Positions 1 to 6,382 of a stretch of 24,082 bases of DNA are shown here, piece by piece. The notes beneath the pieces were generated by a model. That model was not told the DNA's origin, did not search any database, and saw nothing but the letters and a program-made list of their open reading frames with translations. How positions within the stretch are numbered: the first letter of the stretch is position 1; each line of letters opens with the position of its first letter. Source of the stretch: JBAXGW01 sp037139195 (GTDB lineage Bacteria > Bacteroidota > Bacteroidia > Bacteroidales > JAHJDW01); the NCBI GenBank assembly GCA_037139195.1, contig JBAXGW010000063.1, positions 1 through 24,082 on the forward strand. The letters are read 5' to 3'. Made by a program: the position numbers and the translations under genes.

Positions 1-10
1 TTATAAATCT

Positions 11-25
11 TGCACTGAAAGTGCA
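11..25 (+). terminator. Small hairpin, possible terminator of an upstream gene
   Basis: TGCACT and AGTGCA form perfect 6-bp arms around a GAA loop. A short T-rich stretch (tagtttt) follows. It lies before the promoter of the exporter operon and could end a gene outside the window. The T tract is weak, so this call is tentative. Confidence 0.3.
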
Positions 26-42
26 TAGTTTTAACTAACGAA

Positions 43-76
43 ATTGATAATAAATAAATTATTTTTATTATCTTTG
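43..76 (+). promoter_or_regulatory. Putative Bacteroidetes-type promoter of the exporter operon
   Basis: A TATCTTTG box at 69-76 matches the Bacteroidetes -7 consensus TAnnTTTG. ATTG at 43-46 could serve as the -33 element, although the 22-nt spacer is slightly long. Transcription would start near 83, leaving a leader of about 55 nt before the permease start at 139. Confidence 0.4.
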
Positions 77-138
77 TTCAACAATTAGATTTGAATAACA
101 CAAAAAATCGTATCAATTTTATCCGTTAAATAGTTAGT

Positions 139-933
139 ATGGTTATTTTAATATTACAAAAATGGCTTAGTCAAACCAATAAATTAGAACGACTATGGCT
201 AATGGCCAAGATCGAATTTAAGCTTCGCTATTATGAAAACACTTTGGGGCTAATTTGGGCATTAATTAAACCATTATCTGATATTTTCATCTATTATATT
301 GCTTTCAAGGTTATTATGAAATCTGATGTACCTAATTTTGTTTCTTATCTTTTTCTTGGATTAATAGTTTGGAATTTTTTCATAGAATGCACAAGTGGAA
401 CAATACAAATTCTTGCAACTAAAAAATATTTGTACTCATACACTAATATGAATAAAATTGAAATTTACTTATCTGTAATTGCAAGTAATTTAATTGGTTT
501 GTTTTTTAATTTCTTGATGTTTCTTATTTATTATGTATTTATTGACACAGGTACTTTTTTAACATGGCATTTTGTTTTAATAATTCCAATTTTATTAAAT
601 TTAACTATTTTATCGCTATCTTTTTCTTTAATTTTAAGTAATTTATTTATTATTGCAAAAGACATTCAACAAATATGGATGATAATTGCCGGTTTAGGTT
701 TTTGGATATCTCCAATATTGTTCAAATTAGATCAATTCAGAGCATCTATGCCTGGCTTAGATTTTATCAATCCCATTGCAGGTATAATTATCAATGCAAG
801 AAATGTAATAATGTACAATAGATTGCCCGAGTGGAATTTGTTTTTTTGGGGGTTTTTATATTCAATCTTTTTCTTATTAATTGGTGTGTTTTTATTAAAC
901 AAATTGGGTTCAAAAGCAGCAGAAAAATTATAA
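139..933 (+). CDS. ABC-2 type polysaccharide export permease (Wzm-like)
   Basis: This is a 264-residue integral membrane protein of the ABC-2 family that moves lipid-linked polysaccharide across the inner membrane. A cytoplasmic N-terminal segment carries the family pattern FKLRYYENTLGLIWALIKPL (residues about 27-46), with the usual Leu-Gly and Pro-Leu positions just before the first membrane helix. About six hydrophobic helices follow, and the length is normal for Wzm/TagG proteins. The ATPase gene begins 4 bp after its stop codon, so the two are co-transcribed and form one transporter. No Shine-Dalgarno sequence is visible, as is usual here. The first ATG was chosen because it leaves the complete N-terminal amphipathic segment. 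The exported polymer (O-antigen, capsule or another glycan) cannot be told from sequence. Confidence 0.9.
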   Translation: MVILILQKWLSQTNKLERLWLMAKIEFKLRYYENTLGLIWALIKPLSDIFIYYIAFKVIMKSDVPNFVSYLFLGLIVWNFFIECTSGTIQILATKKYLYSYTNMNKIEIYLSVIASNLIGLFFNFLMFLIYYVFIDTGTFLTWHFVLIIPILLNLTILSLSFSLILSNLFIIAKDIQQIWMIIAGLGFWISPILFKLDQFRASMPGLDFINPIAGIIINARNVIMYNRLPEWNLFFWGFLYSIFFLLIGVFLLNKLGSKAAEKL

Positions 934-937
934 TACA

Positions 938-1693
938 ATGGAAACAGAAAACGACGAGATAGCAATAGTTGCTAGAAATATTAGCAAAACATTTCATATT
1001 ACAGAGGACAATTATAATTCTGTTAAAAACAGATTATTTAATATATTTAGCGCCCCGAAAGCAAAAGAATTACGTGCATTAAAAATGATGGATTTCAAAG
1101 TGCCAAAAGGCGAATGCTTAGGAATTATTGGCAGAAACGGCTCGGGAAAATCAACATTAGCAAAAGTACTGGCTGGAGTTTATCCTTCCGACACTGGCTA
1201 CCTTGAGATTAACGGCTCTACGATGCTAATGAATTTAGGCGTAGGAATGAGTCACGAACTTACCGCCAGAGAAAATGTGTATGTTTCTGGCTCCGTGCTA
1301 GGTTTAAGAATAAAAGAAATTGATGAAATTTTTGATAAAATCATCGAATTTGCTGAATTGGAAGAATATGTTGACACCAAAATAAAATTCTTTTCCACAG
1401 GGATGATCGCTCGATTATCTTTTTCAATTGCAGTAAATGCGGGAGCTGATATTATGTTTTTAGATGAAGTATTTGCTGTTGGCGATGTAAAGTTTCAAGA
1501 AAAAGCCGTAAAAGTTTTCGAAAAAAGCTGGATTGATGGCAAAACGGTTATACTTGTTAGTCATAGTATGGGTATTATCCAAAAGTATTGTCAACGAGCT
1601 ATTTATTTAAAACATGGGGAATTAGTATATATTGGTGATCCGAACGTTGCTGTTGAAATGTACCTTTCAGAAGACGAAGCTCCAGTAAACTAG
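938..1693 (+). CDS. ABC transporter ATP-binding protein for polysaccharide export (Wzt-like)
   Basis: This 251-residue ATPase powers the permease encoded just upstream. Visible motifs are Walker A GRNGSGKST (residues 65-73), a signature loop reading FSTGM (152-156) in place of LSGGQ, Walker B DIMFLDE (171-177), a D-loop VGD (181-183) and the switch histidine H209. The FSTGM-like signature and the extended N-terminus before the P-loop are typical of Wzt/TagH exporters. The protein stops soon after the nucleotide-binding domain. It therefore lacks the C-terminal carbohydrate-binding domain that selects capped O-antigen in E. coli O9a-type Wzt, which suggests export without terminal-cap recognition. 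Its stop lies 5 bp from the convergent stop of the ligase-like gene. Confidence 0.92.
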   Translation: METENDEIAIVARNISKTFHITEDNYNSVKNRLFNIFSAPKAKELRALKMMDFKVPKGECLGIIGRNGSGKSTLAKVLAGVYPSDTGYLEINGSTMLMNLGVGMSHELTARENVYVSGSVLGLRIKEIDEIFDKIIEFAELEEYVDTKIKFFSTGMIARLSFSIAVNAGADIMFLDEVFAVGDVKFQEKAVKVFEKSWIDGKTVILVSHSMGIIQKYCQRAIYLKHGELVYIGDPNVAVEMYLSEDEAPVN

Positions 1694-1698
1694 GCTAT

Positions 1699-2976
1699 TT
1701 AGCAAGTCTTGTATTTTAATTTATCAACTAAAGGTAATAAAAAAGAAATTATTATTATTCCTTGATATCTATTTATCATATTCTCTGTCAACAAACAAAT
1801 TGCAAGACAGACAAATATATTTAAAGCCAAAAATTGCTTTTGTTTTAAAAATAATTTTATTGGCATAAAAAAGAACGTGAATAAAAACATTAATAATCCC
1901 AGCACACCCATTCCTAAAGCAATATCAATATATTGATTATGCGTATTTTTTCTTGTGTTAAAACCATAAATAAAATTATTTTCTGAATACTTGGACATCA
2001 AAGAGTTTCTGACATCTCCTATTCCTACTCCAATTATTGGATTTTCTTTAAATATTTCGGAACTACATTTCCAAATTGCCACTCTAGTATTTGTGCTACT
2101 CCATTTACTTTTATCAAATTCCGCATTGAAATGGTTTTCTTTGTTTAAATTATCAAATTTAAAACTTGTTTGAGTTAAACCATTAAACCTTGATAATGTT
2201 TTGGGTGATATTTTATATATTATAAAACCAAATACTATTACACCAAAAACAAGAATTACTGACTCAAATATTTTTTTGTTTTTAATTAAGTAGTTTAACG
2301 TAATAAAGCCTAGAATTATAGCCAAACTAAACATTGAAGTTTTACTTGCCAACATGAAAACAATAAAAAGCAAATAAAATATTAGGCAAATAACCAATGC
2401 TTTTGTTTTTTTTAATACATCAGTATACATTAATAGATAAAACAATATTAAAATGGCGCAATTAACATAAAATGAAAAATATACTGATTGAAAATTAAAT
2501 AAAAAACTAGATATATTATCATTATATAAATAACCAGCATCATTTAATGTATGAGCCAAATAAATACTGTTTGAAAAACCTAAAAAACAAGCAATTGAAA
2601 CAATTAACGAGTAAAACAGCAAAACCCTATGCCATGTTTTAGTTTCAAATTTTATCAAGCTAAAAGCAATAGGAAAAATCAATAAAGGTAGTCTTGAAAG
2701 AATCGTATCAAATCCAGCAGTAATATCTTCTGTCCACAAAAGAGTTATAAACTGAGAAAAATAAAATAAAACAAAACCTAATGTAATTTTATTTTTAAAA
2801 ATTGTTGAAAGAATATTTTCTGTTTTAATTAATGAAAAAACGAAAATTAGGCCAACAAGTGTATTTGTGATTACTGGAGCATTTTTAATAAATACAGATA
2901 TAATAAATAGTAGTATGCAATAATAAATACAAGTGTTCGTTTTATACTTACTATCTGCTTCTATGAATTTAAACAT
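1699..2976 (-). CDS. O-antigen ligase / polymerase family membrane protein (Wzy_C domain)
   Basis: This 425-residue protein is mostly hydrophobic, with roughly ten to twelve predicted membrane helices. One large extracytoplasmic loop falls at about residues 255-350. The loop and the following helix hold the family hallmarks: NPIIGVGIG (about 311-319) and a THNQYID segment (about 345) followed by a Gly-rich helix. WaaL ligases and Wzy-like polymerases share this architecture, so sequence cannot decide between transfer of a glycan to lipid A and glycan polymerisation. The gene starts 22 bp after the glycosyltransferase gene upstream of it on the same strand and is probably in one operon with it. 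It converges on the exporter operon, and together they form a surface-glycan locus. Confidence 0.82.
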   Translation of the reverse strand: MFKFIEADSKYKTNTCIYYCILLFIISVFIKNAPVITNTLVGLIFVFSLIKTENILSTIFKNKITLGFVLFYFSQFITLLWTEDITAGFDTILSRLPLLIFPIAFSLIKFETKTWHRVLLFYSLIVSIACFLGFSNSIYLAHTLNDAGYLYNDNISSFLFNFQSVYFSFYVNCAILILFYLLMYTDVLKKTKALVICLIFYLLFIVFMLASKTSMFSLAIILGFITLNYLIKNKKIFESVILVFGVIVFGFIIYKISPKTLSRFNGLTQTSFKFDNLNKENHFNAEFDKSKWSSTNTRVAIWKCSSEIFKENPIIGVGIGDVRNSLMSKYSENNFIYGFNTRKNTHNQYIDIALGMGVLGLLMFLFTFFFMPIKLFLKQKQFLALNIFVCLAICLLTENMINRYQGIIIISFLLPLVDKLKYKTC

Positions 2977-2998
2977 TTAGGAAAAGATTAAGAAAAAT

Positions 2999-4144
2999 CT
3001 AAATTTTCGCAAAACTAAGATTCTTCATAATATTATTTAGAGAATACTTTGATTCAACAGGAGATCTTCTAACTCGTTCGTAAAGACATTGATACTTATA
3101 AGCTGTGTCTTCAATATTAAAATAATCGCGACATATTTCTATAGAATTCATTCCCATAGAATAAGTTATTTCTCTATTTAAATAAAAACCTATAATATAG
3201 TTTACGGCTTCTTCTTTTGTGATAAATTTTTCGCCATTAATTCCACTTAAAACTAAATCAACATTACCAATGCATTCTGAAAGCAAAAGACATTTACCTA
3301 ATGACATTGCTTCTAAAACAGCAAATGGCAAACCTTCAAAAACCGAAGTAGATAGATACAAATCAGCTTTCCCAATTTCATTTGTAACACCCTCTTTGCT
3401 TAACCAACCAGTTTTTTTGATATTAGGAGAAGTTAAACAGTGCGATTCAGCTCCATCACCTATCCATACAAATTCAAAATGAGGCAAATCAACGAAAGCT
3501 AAAGCTATATCATTAAAGAAACTGGGATCTTTTTGATTTTCGATACGACCAGAAGTAACTATTCTAAATTTGTTATAGTTTTTATCAGCAATAAAAGATT
3601 TCTTTGAAATACGAGTTCCATTATTTATGAAATCAGCTTCAATTCCCCTACTTTTATACTCATTTTGTTCAGACAACGAAGTGCAAATAACTTTTCCTCC
3701 AAAATAGTCGGCAAATTTTTCAAGTTTTTCGTACATAGCTAATTTGAAAACACTTGAATCTTTCATTAAAAAAGGAGCTCCATTAGGAGTATATATTACA
3801 TGTTTAATGCCTAATTGCTTACAAGCAATTCTTCCTAAAAAACCTGCTTTTGAAGAGTGTAAATGAATAACATCTGCATCATTAAAGCGACGTAGAATAT
3901 TAACCAATTCCAAATAAGCCTGGATATCCTTGAAAGGGCTAACTTCACGTTGAACTGATTTCCAAAATATAAATTTGACATTTTTCTTAGGAAAAAAACT
4001 TTTCACATCAGTAGGATCTGCTAAATGTCGTCTTTCCCCATGAACTATAATATGATAATTATTATCATTTAGTTCTTCTGTTAGTAATTTTAAAAAAGTA
4101 GCTAAACCTCCAGCAAATGGATCAACTACATGTATAATTTTCAT
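2999..4144 (-). CDS. Glycosyltransferase family 4 (GT-B fold)
   Basis: This 381-residue cytoplasmic or membrane-associated glycosyltransferase has two Rossmann-like halves. The N-terminal half opens with a Gly-rich loop (PFAGGLATFL, residues 9-18) and includes a HLHSSKAG segment (94-101). The C-terminal half contains GRIENQKD (199-206), with the conserved Arg and Lys that bind the nucleotide-sugar phosphates. It also contains the retaining-GT EX7E motif, FEGLPFAVLEAM, with Glu at 270 and 278. Length is normal for GT4. It very likely adds a sugar during assembly of the glycan handled by the neighbouring ligase-like protein and ABC exporter. Donor and acceptor cannot be predicted. The ATG at 4144 gives the normal family N-terminus (MKIIHVVDPFAGG). 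Confidence 0.9.
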   Translation of the reverse strand: MKIIHVVDPFAGGLATFLKLLTEELNDNNYHIIVHGERRHLADPTDVKSFFPKKNVKFIFWKSVQREVSPFKDIQAYLELVNILRRFNDADVIHLHSSKAGFLGRIACKQLGIKHVIYTPNGAPFLMKDSSVFKLAMYEKLEKFADYFGGKVICTSLSEQNEYKSRGIEADFINNGTRISKKSFIADKNYNKFRIVTSGRIENQKDPSFFNDIALAFVDLPHFEFVWIGDGAESHCLTSPNIKKTGWLSKEGVTNEIGKADLYLSTSVFEGLPFAVLEAMSLGKCLLLSECIGNVDLVLSGINGEKFITKEEAVNYIIGFYLNREITYSMGMNSIEICRDYFNIEDTAYKYQCLYERVRRSPVESKYSLNNIMKNLSFAKI

Positions 4145-4235
4145 TTTTCTAACGTAAATTTCTGTTAATCAGTCGCAAAATTCATTAAGAAAATTTTCAA
4201 ACCTTTGCAGCAAAAATACTGTCTGCATAGTTTTT

Positions 4236-4249
4236 CATACCTAAGTATG
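4236..4249 (-). other. Leader hairpin upstream of the glycosyltransferase
   Basis: CATAC and GTATG form 5-bp arms around CTAA, with partial outer extension by TTTCA/TGAAA. It lies inside the roughly 120-nt untranslated leader predicted from the promoter at 4274-4305. It has no U tract, so it is not an obvious terminator. Function unknown. Confidence 0.3.
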
Positions 4250-4273
4250 TGAAACCTCTCTCAAATTCGACCG

Positions 4274-4305
4274 CAAATATACGAATGTATTTATATATAA
4301 ACAAA
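4274..4305 (-). promoter_or_regulatory. Promoter of the glycosyltransferase/ligase operon
   Basis: Read on the - strand this is TTTG-N20-TATATTTG, a close match to the Bacteroidetes sigma-ABfr promoter (TTTG, 19-21 nt, TAnnTTTG). A second -7-like box (CAAAAATA on the + strand, 4211-4218) lies nearer the gene but has no matching -33 element. The remainder of the intergenic region (about 4306-4565) is AT-rich, and I see no gene in it. Confidence 0.6.
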
Positions 4306-4565
4306 AGTAATTTTACAAAGCATCAAAAATTATAAAATAAATCAATTTTTCGAACAAATTAAAACTAATATACAAAACAACATTTAAATTCGACAAAATA
4401 CTAAAAACCAATGTCGGCAAATGTTTTAACATTTTTTAATATAAAAAAAATAATTAATGTCATTAAAATTTATACACATATAACGTCAAAATTTAGACTT
4501 ATTATAAATTAGCAAAAAAGCTAAAAAAAAAAGAATTCTTATACATAGATATTAAAAGCAATTTA

Positions 4566-4573
4566 TAACTTTG
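4566..4573 (+). promoter_or_regulatory. -7 box of the hydrogenase operon promoter
   Basis: TAACTTTG matches TAnnTTTG. No clear TTTG -33 element is found 19-21 nt upstream. A start near 4580 would place the first Rex-type dyad (4582-4597) directly on the transcription start, where a bound repressor would block initiation. The leader before hydC would be close to 90 nt. Confidence 0.5.
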
Positions 4574-4581
4574 TCGCGTAA

Positions 4582-4597
4582 TGTTAATCAATTAACA
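4582..4597. promoter_or_regulatory. Rex-type operator, site 1
   Basis: TGTTAATCAATTAACA is a perfect dyad, TGTTAA-N4-TTAACA. This equals the core of the Rex operator described for Clostridia and Thermotogae (TTGTTAA-N4-TTAACAA). Rex is a repressor that dissociates when NADH/NAD+ rises. The site sits just downstream of the -7 box of an NADH-linked hydrogenase operon. No rex gene lies in the window. Confidence 0.6.
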
Positions 4598-4601
4598 GCA
4601 G

Positions 4602-4617
4602 TGTTAACGATTTAACA
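4602..4617. promoter_or_regulatory. Rex-type operator, site 2
   Basis: TGTTAACGATTTAACA is a second perfect TGTTAA-N4-TTAACA dyad, 20 bp centre to centre from site 1, about two helical turns, so both would face the same side of the DNA. The central four bases differ from site 1 while the arms are identical, as expected for a protein-binding site rather than a simple sequence duplication. Confidence 0.6.
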
Positions 4618-4657
4618 TTAAAAACACAAATTAAAGCTTATTTAATTATAAACAAAC

Positions 4658-4662
4658 GGAGG
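4658..4662 (+). promoter_or_regulatory. Strong Shine-Dalgarno sequence of hydC
   Basis: GGAGG ends 4 nt before the hydC ATG at 4667. This is unusual in this window, where nearly all other genes have only A-rich upstream sequence. It fixes the hydC start and suggests strong translation. Confidence 0.6.
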
Positions 4663-4666
4663 TAAA

Positions 4667-5131
4667 ATGTCTAACACTCAATCTTTAGTTAAAGAATTAG
4701 TTGAAAAACATGGCAAAAGCAGAAATAGCTTAATGCCTGTATTACAAGGCGTAGTTCAAAAAGAAAGATTTCTTTCAGAAGATGCTATGCTTATTATTGC
4801 TGAAGAACTAGATTTATCAGCAGCAGACGTATATGGAACAGCGTCTTTCTACACATTCCTTGATGTAAAACCACGCGGTGAAAACATCATAAGAGTTTGT
4901 AAAACGATTTCTTGCCACATGCAAGGCAAAAATGAAATTATCAGCGCTTTAGAAAAACAATTAAATGTTAAATTAGGCGAAACATCAAGCGACAACAAAT
5001 TCACTCTTTTACCAGCTAATTGTTTAGGTTGGTGCCATAAAGGGCCTGTTATGTTGGTTAACGATGACGTTTATCCAGAATTAACTCCTTCAAAAGCTGT
5101 TGAAATCATTGAAGAATACGCAAGAAAATAA
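4667..5131 (+). CDS. hydC: NADH-linked [FeFe] hydrogenase small subunit HydC (NuoE-like, thioredoxin-like [2Fe-2S])
   Basis: This 154-residue protein is homologous to the 24-kDa NuoE subunit of complex I. The N-terminal half is the helical bundle; the C-terminal half is a thioredoxin-like [2Fe-2S] ferredoxin. The four cluster cysteines are visible: C78 and C83 (C-x4-C) and C119 and C123 (CLGWC). Length is typical of NuoE/HydC. It passes electrons between the FMN subunit HydB and the hydrogenase chain, and its gene is the first of hydC-hydB-hydA. The start is supported by GGAGG 4 nt upstream. The operon is preceded by two Rex-type dyads. The same fold occurs in NAD-dependent formate dehydrogenases, but the hydA gene downstream makes the hydrogenase assignment secure. 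Confidence 0.93.
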   Translation: MSNTQSLVKELVEKHGKSRNSLMPVLQGVVQKERFLSEDAMLIIAEELDLSAADVYGTASFYTFLDVKPRGENIIRVCKTISCHMQGKNEIISALEKQLNVKLGETSSDNKFTLLPANCLGWCHKGPVMLVNDDVYPELTPSKAVEIIEEYARK

Positions 5132-5179
5132 TGCGTGAAAAATTAACATTAAAGTATTAATAAATTTAATATCAAAAAA

Positions 5180-6340
5180 ATGGAAAATAAATTACAGAAA
5201 GTTGACCTGATATTCGACGCTACATGTAACGCATTAGAAGTACTTGATAAAACCTTAGCTAGAACTCAAGATGAAATAATCTTAGATATTATAGACTCTG
5301 GATTAAAAGGTCGCGGTGGAGCTGGTTTCCCAACAGGTTTAAAATGGAAATTTACAAAAAACGAAACTGAAACAGTTAAATATGTAATATGTAACGCTGA
5401 TGAAGGCGAACCTGGTACATTTAAAGATAGAGAAATTCTTGACAGAGTTCCTGAAAAATTATTTGCAGGTATGGCTATTGCAGGATATGCAATTGGTGCT
5501 CAAGAAGGTTACTTATATTTAAGAGGTGAATATAATTTCTTATTAAAAAAATTAAACGGTATTCTTGATTCTTTCAACCAAAGATTAAAAGATAGAAATT
5601 TGAATTTCCAAATTTATATCAAATCAGGTAGTGGAGCTTATATTTGTGGAGAAGAAAGCGCATTATTTGAATCAATGGAAGGTAAAAGAGGCGAACCAAG
5701 AAACAAACCACCTTATCCAACTGTTGCAGGTTATAATAGCAAACCTACTGTTATCAACAATGTTGAAACATTAGTTCAAGTTACTATGATTGCTAAATTA
5801 GGTCCAGATAAATTTAAAGAATTTGGAACTAAAGATTCTAGAGGATCTAAAGTATTCTCTATTTCTGGTGATACTCCAAAAGCAGGTATTCACGAATTAG
5901 GTTTAGGTATGACTGTTCAAGAATTCGTTGACGAATTTGGTGATGGCGATACTAAAGCTGTTCAAGTTGGTGGTGCTTCTGGTAGCTGTATTCCAAGAAA
6001 AGATTTTGCAAGCACTATTATTGGATTCGAAGGAATTCCTACTGGTGGTTCAATGATGTTATTCAACAGCTCTCGTTCTATGTACAATGTATTACATGAC
6101 TATTTAGAATTCTTCGCTGAAGAATCTTGTGGACAATGTACTCCATGTCGTATTGGATGTCAACAATTATTATTAGGTGTTGAAGCTGTAAAAAGAAGCG
6201 AAAAACCAGTTACTTACCTTGACGAATTGAAAAATTTAGCTGCTACTATGAAAGTTGCTTCTAAATGTGGTTTAGGACAATCTGTTGCTAGCCCTTTCAC
6301 TTCAATCGTTAATAATTTCAGAGAAGAAATTATTTACTAA
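5180..6340 (+). CDS. hydB: NADH-linked [FeFe] hydrogenase flavoprotein subunit HydB (minimal NuoF-like)
   Basis: This FMN- and NAD(H)-binding subunit oxidises or forms NADH for the hydrogenase complex. The NuoF core is intact: GRGGAGFPTG (residues 44-53), NADEGEPGTFKDR (72-84), a CGEESALFESMEGKRGEPR segment (156-174) and the [4Fe-4S] ligands C317, C320, C323 and C363. At 386 residues it is much shorter than the HydB of characterised electron-bifurcating hydrogenases. It lacks both the N-terminal thioredoxin-like [2Fe-2S] domain and the C-terminal two-[4Fe-4S] ferredoxin domain. The coding region ends in a normal stop, so this is not a truncation by frameshift. The gap to hydC is 48 bp and to hydA 42 bp, consistent with one transcript. 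Whether the complex bifurcates electrons or simply couples NADH to H2 is open. Confidence 0.93.
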   Translation: MENKLQKVDLIFDATCNALEVLDKTLARTQDEIILDIIDSGLKGRGGAGFPTGLKWKFTKNETETVKYVICNADEGEPGTFKDREILDRVPEKLFAGMAIAGYAIGAQEGYLYLRGEYNFLLKKLNGILDSFNQRLKDRNLNFQIYIKSGSGAYICGEESALFESMEGKRGEPRNKPPYPTVAGYNSKPTVINNVETLVQVTMIAKLGPDKFKEFGTKDSRGSKVFSISGDTPKAGIHELGLGMTVQEFVDEFGDGDTKAVQVGGASGSCIPRKDFASTIIGFEGIPTGGSMMLFNSSRSMYNVLHDYLEFFAEESCGQCTPCRIGCQQLLLGVEAVKRSEKPVTYLDELKNLAATMKVASKCGLGQSVASPFTSIVNNFREEIIY

Positions 6341-6382
6341 TCAATCATATAATATTGTTTAATTTAAAACAAAAAAAACAAA

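Noticed and set aside
4582..4617. Crp/Fnr-type binding sites instead of Rex sites
   Set aside because: Crp (TGTGA-N6-TCACA) and Fnr (TTGAT-N4-ATCAA) patterns do not fit; TGTTAA-N4-TTAACA fits Rex exactly. The Crp/Fnr-family gene at 12609 is too far away to be evidence.
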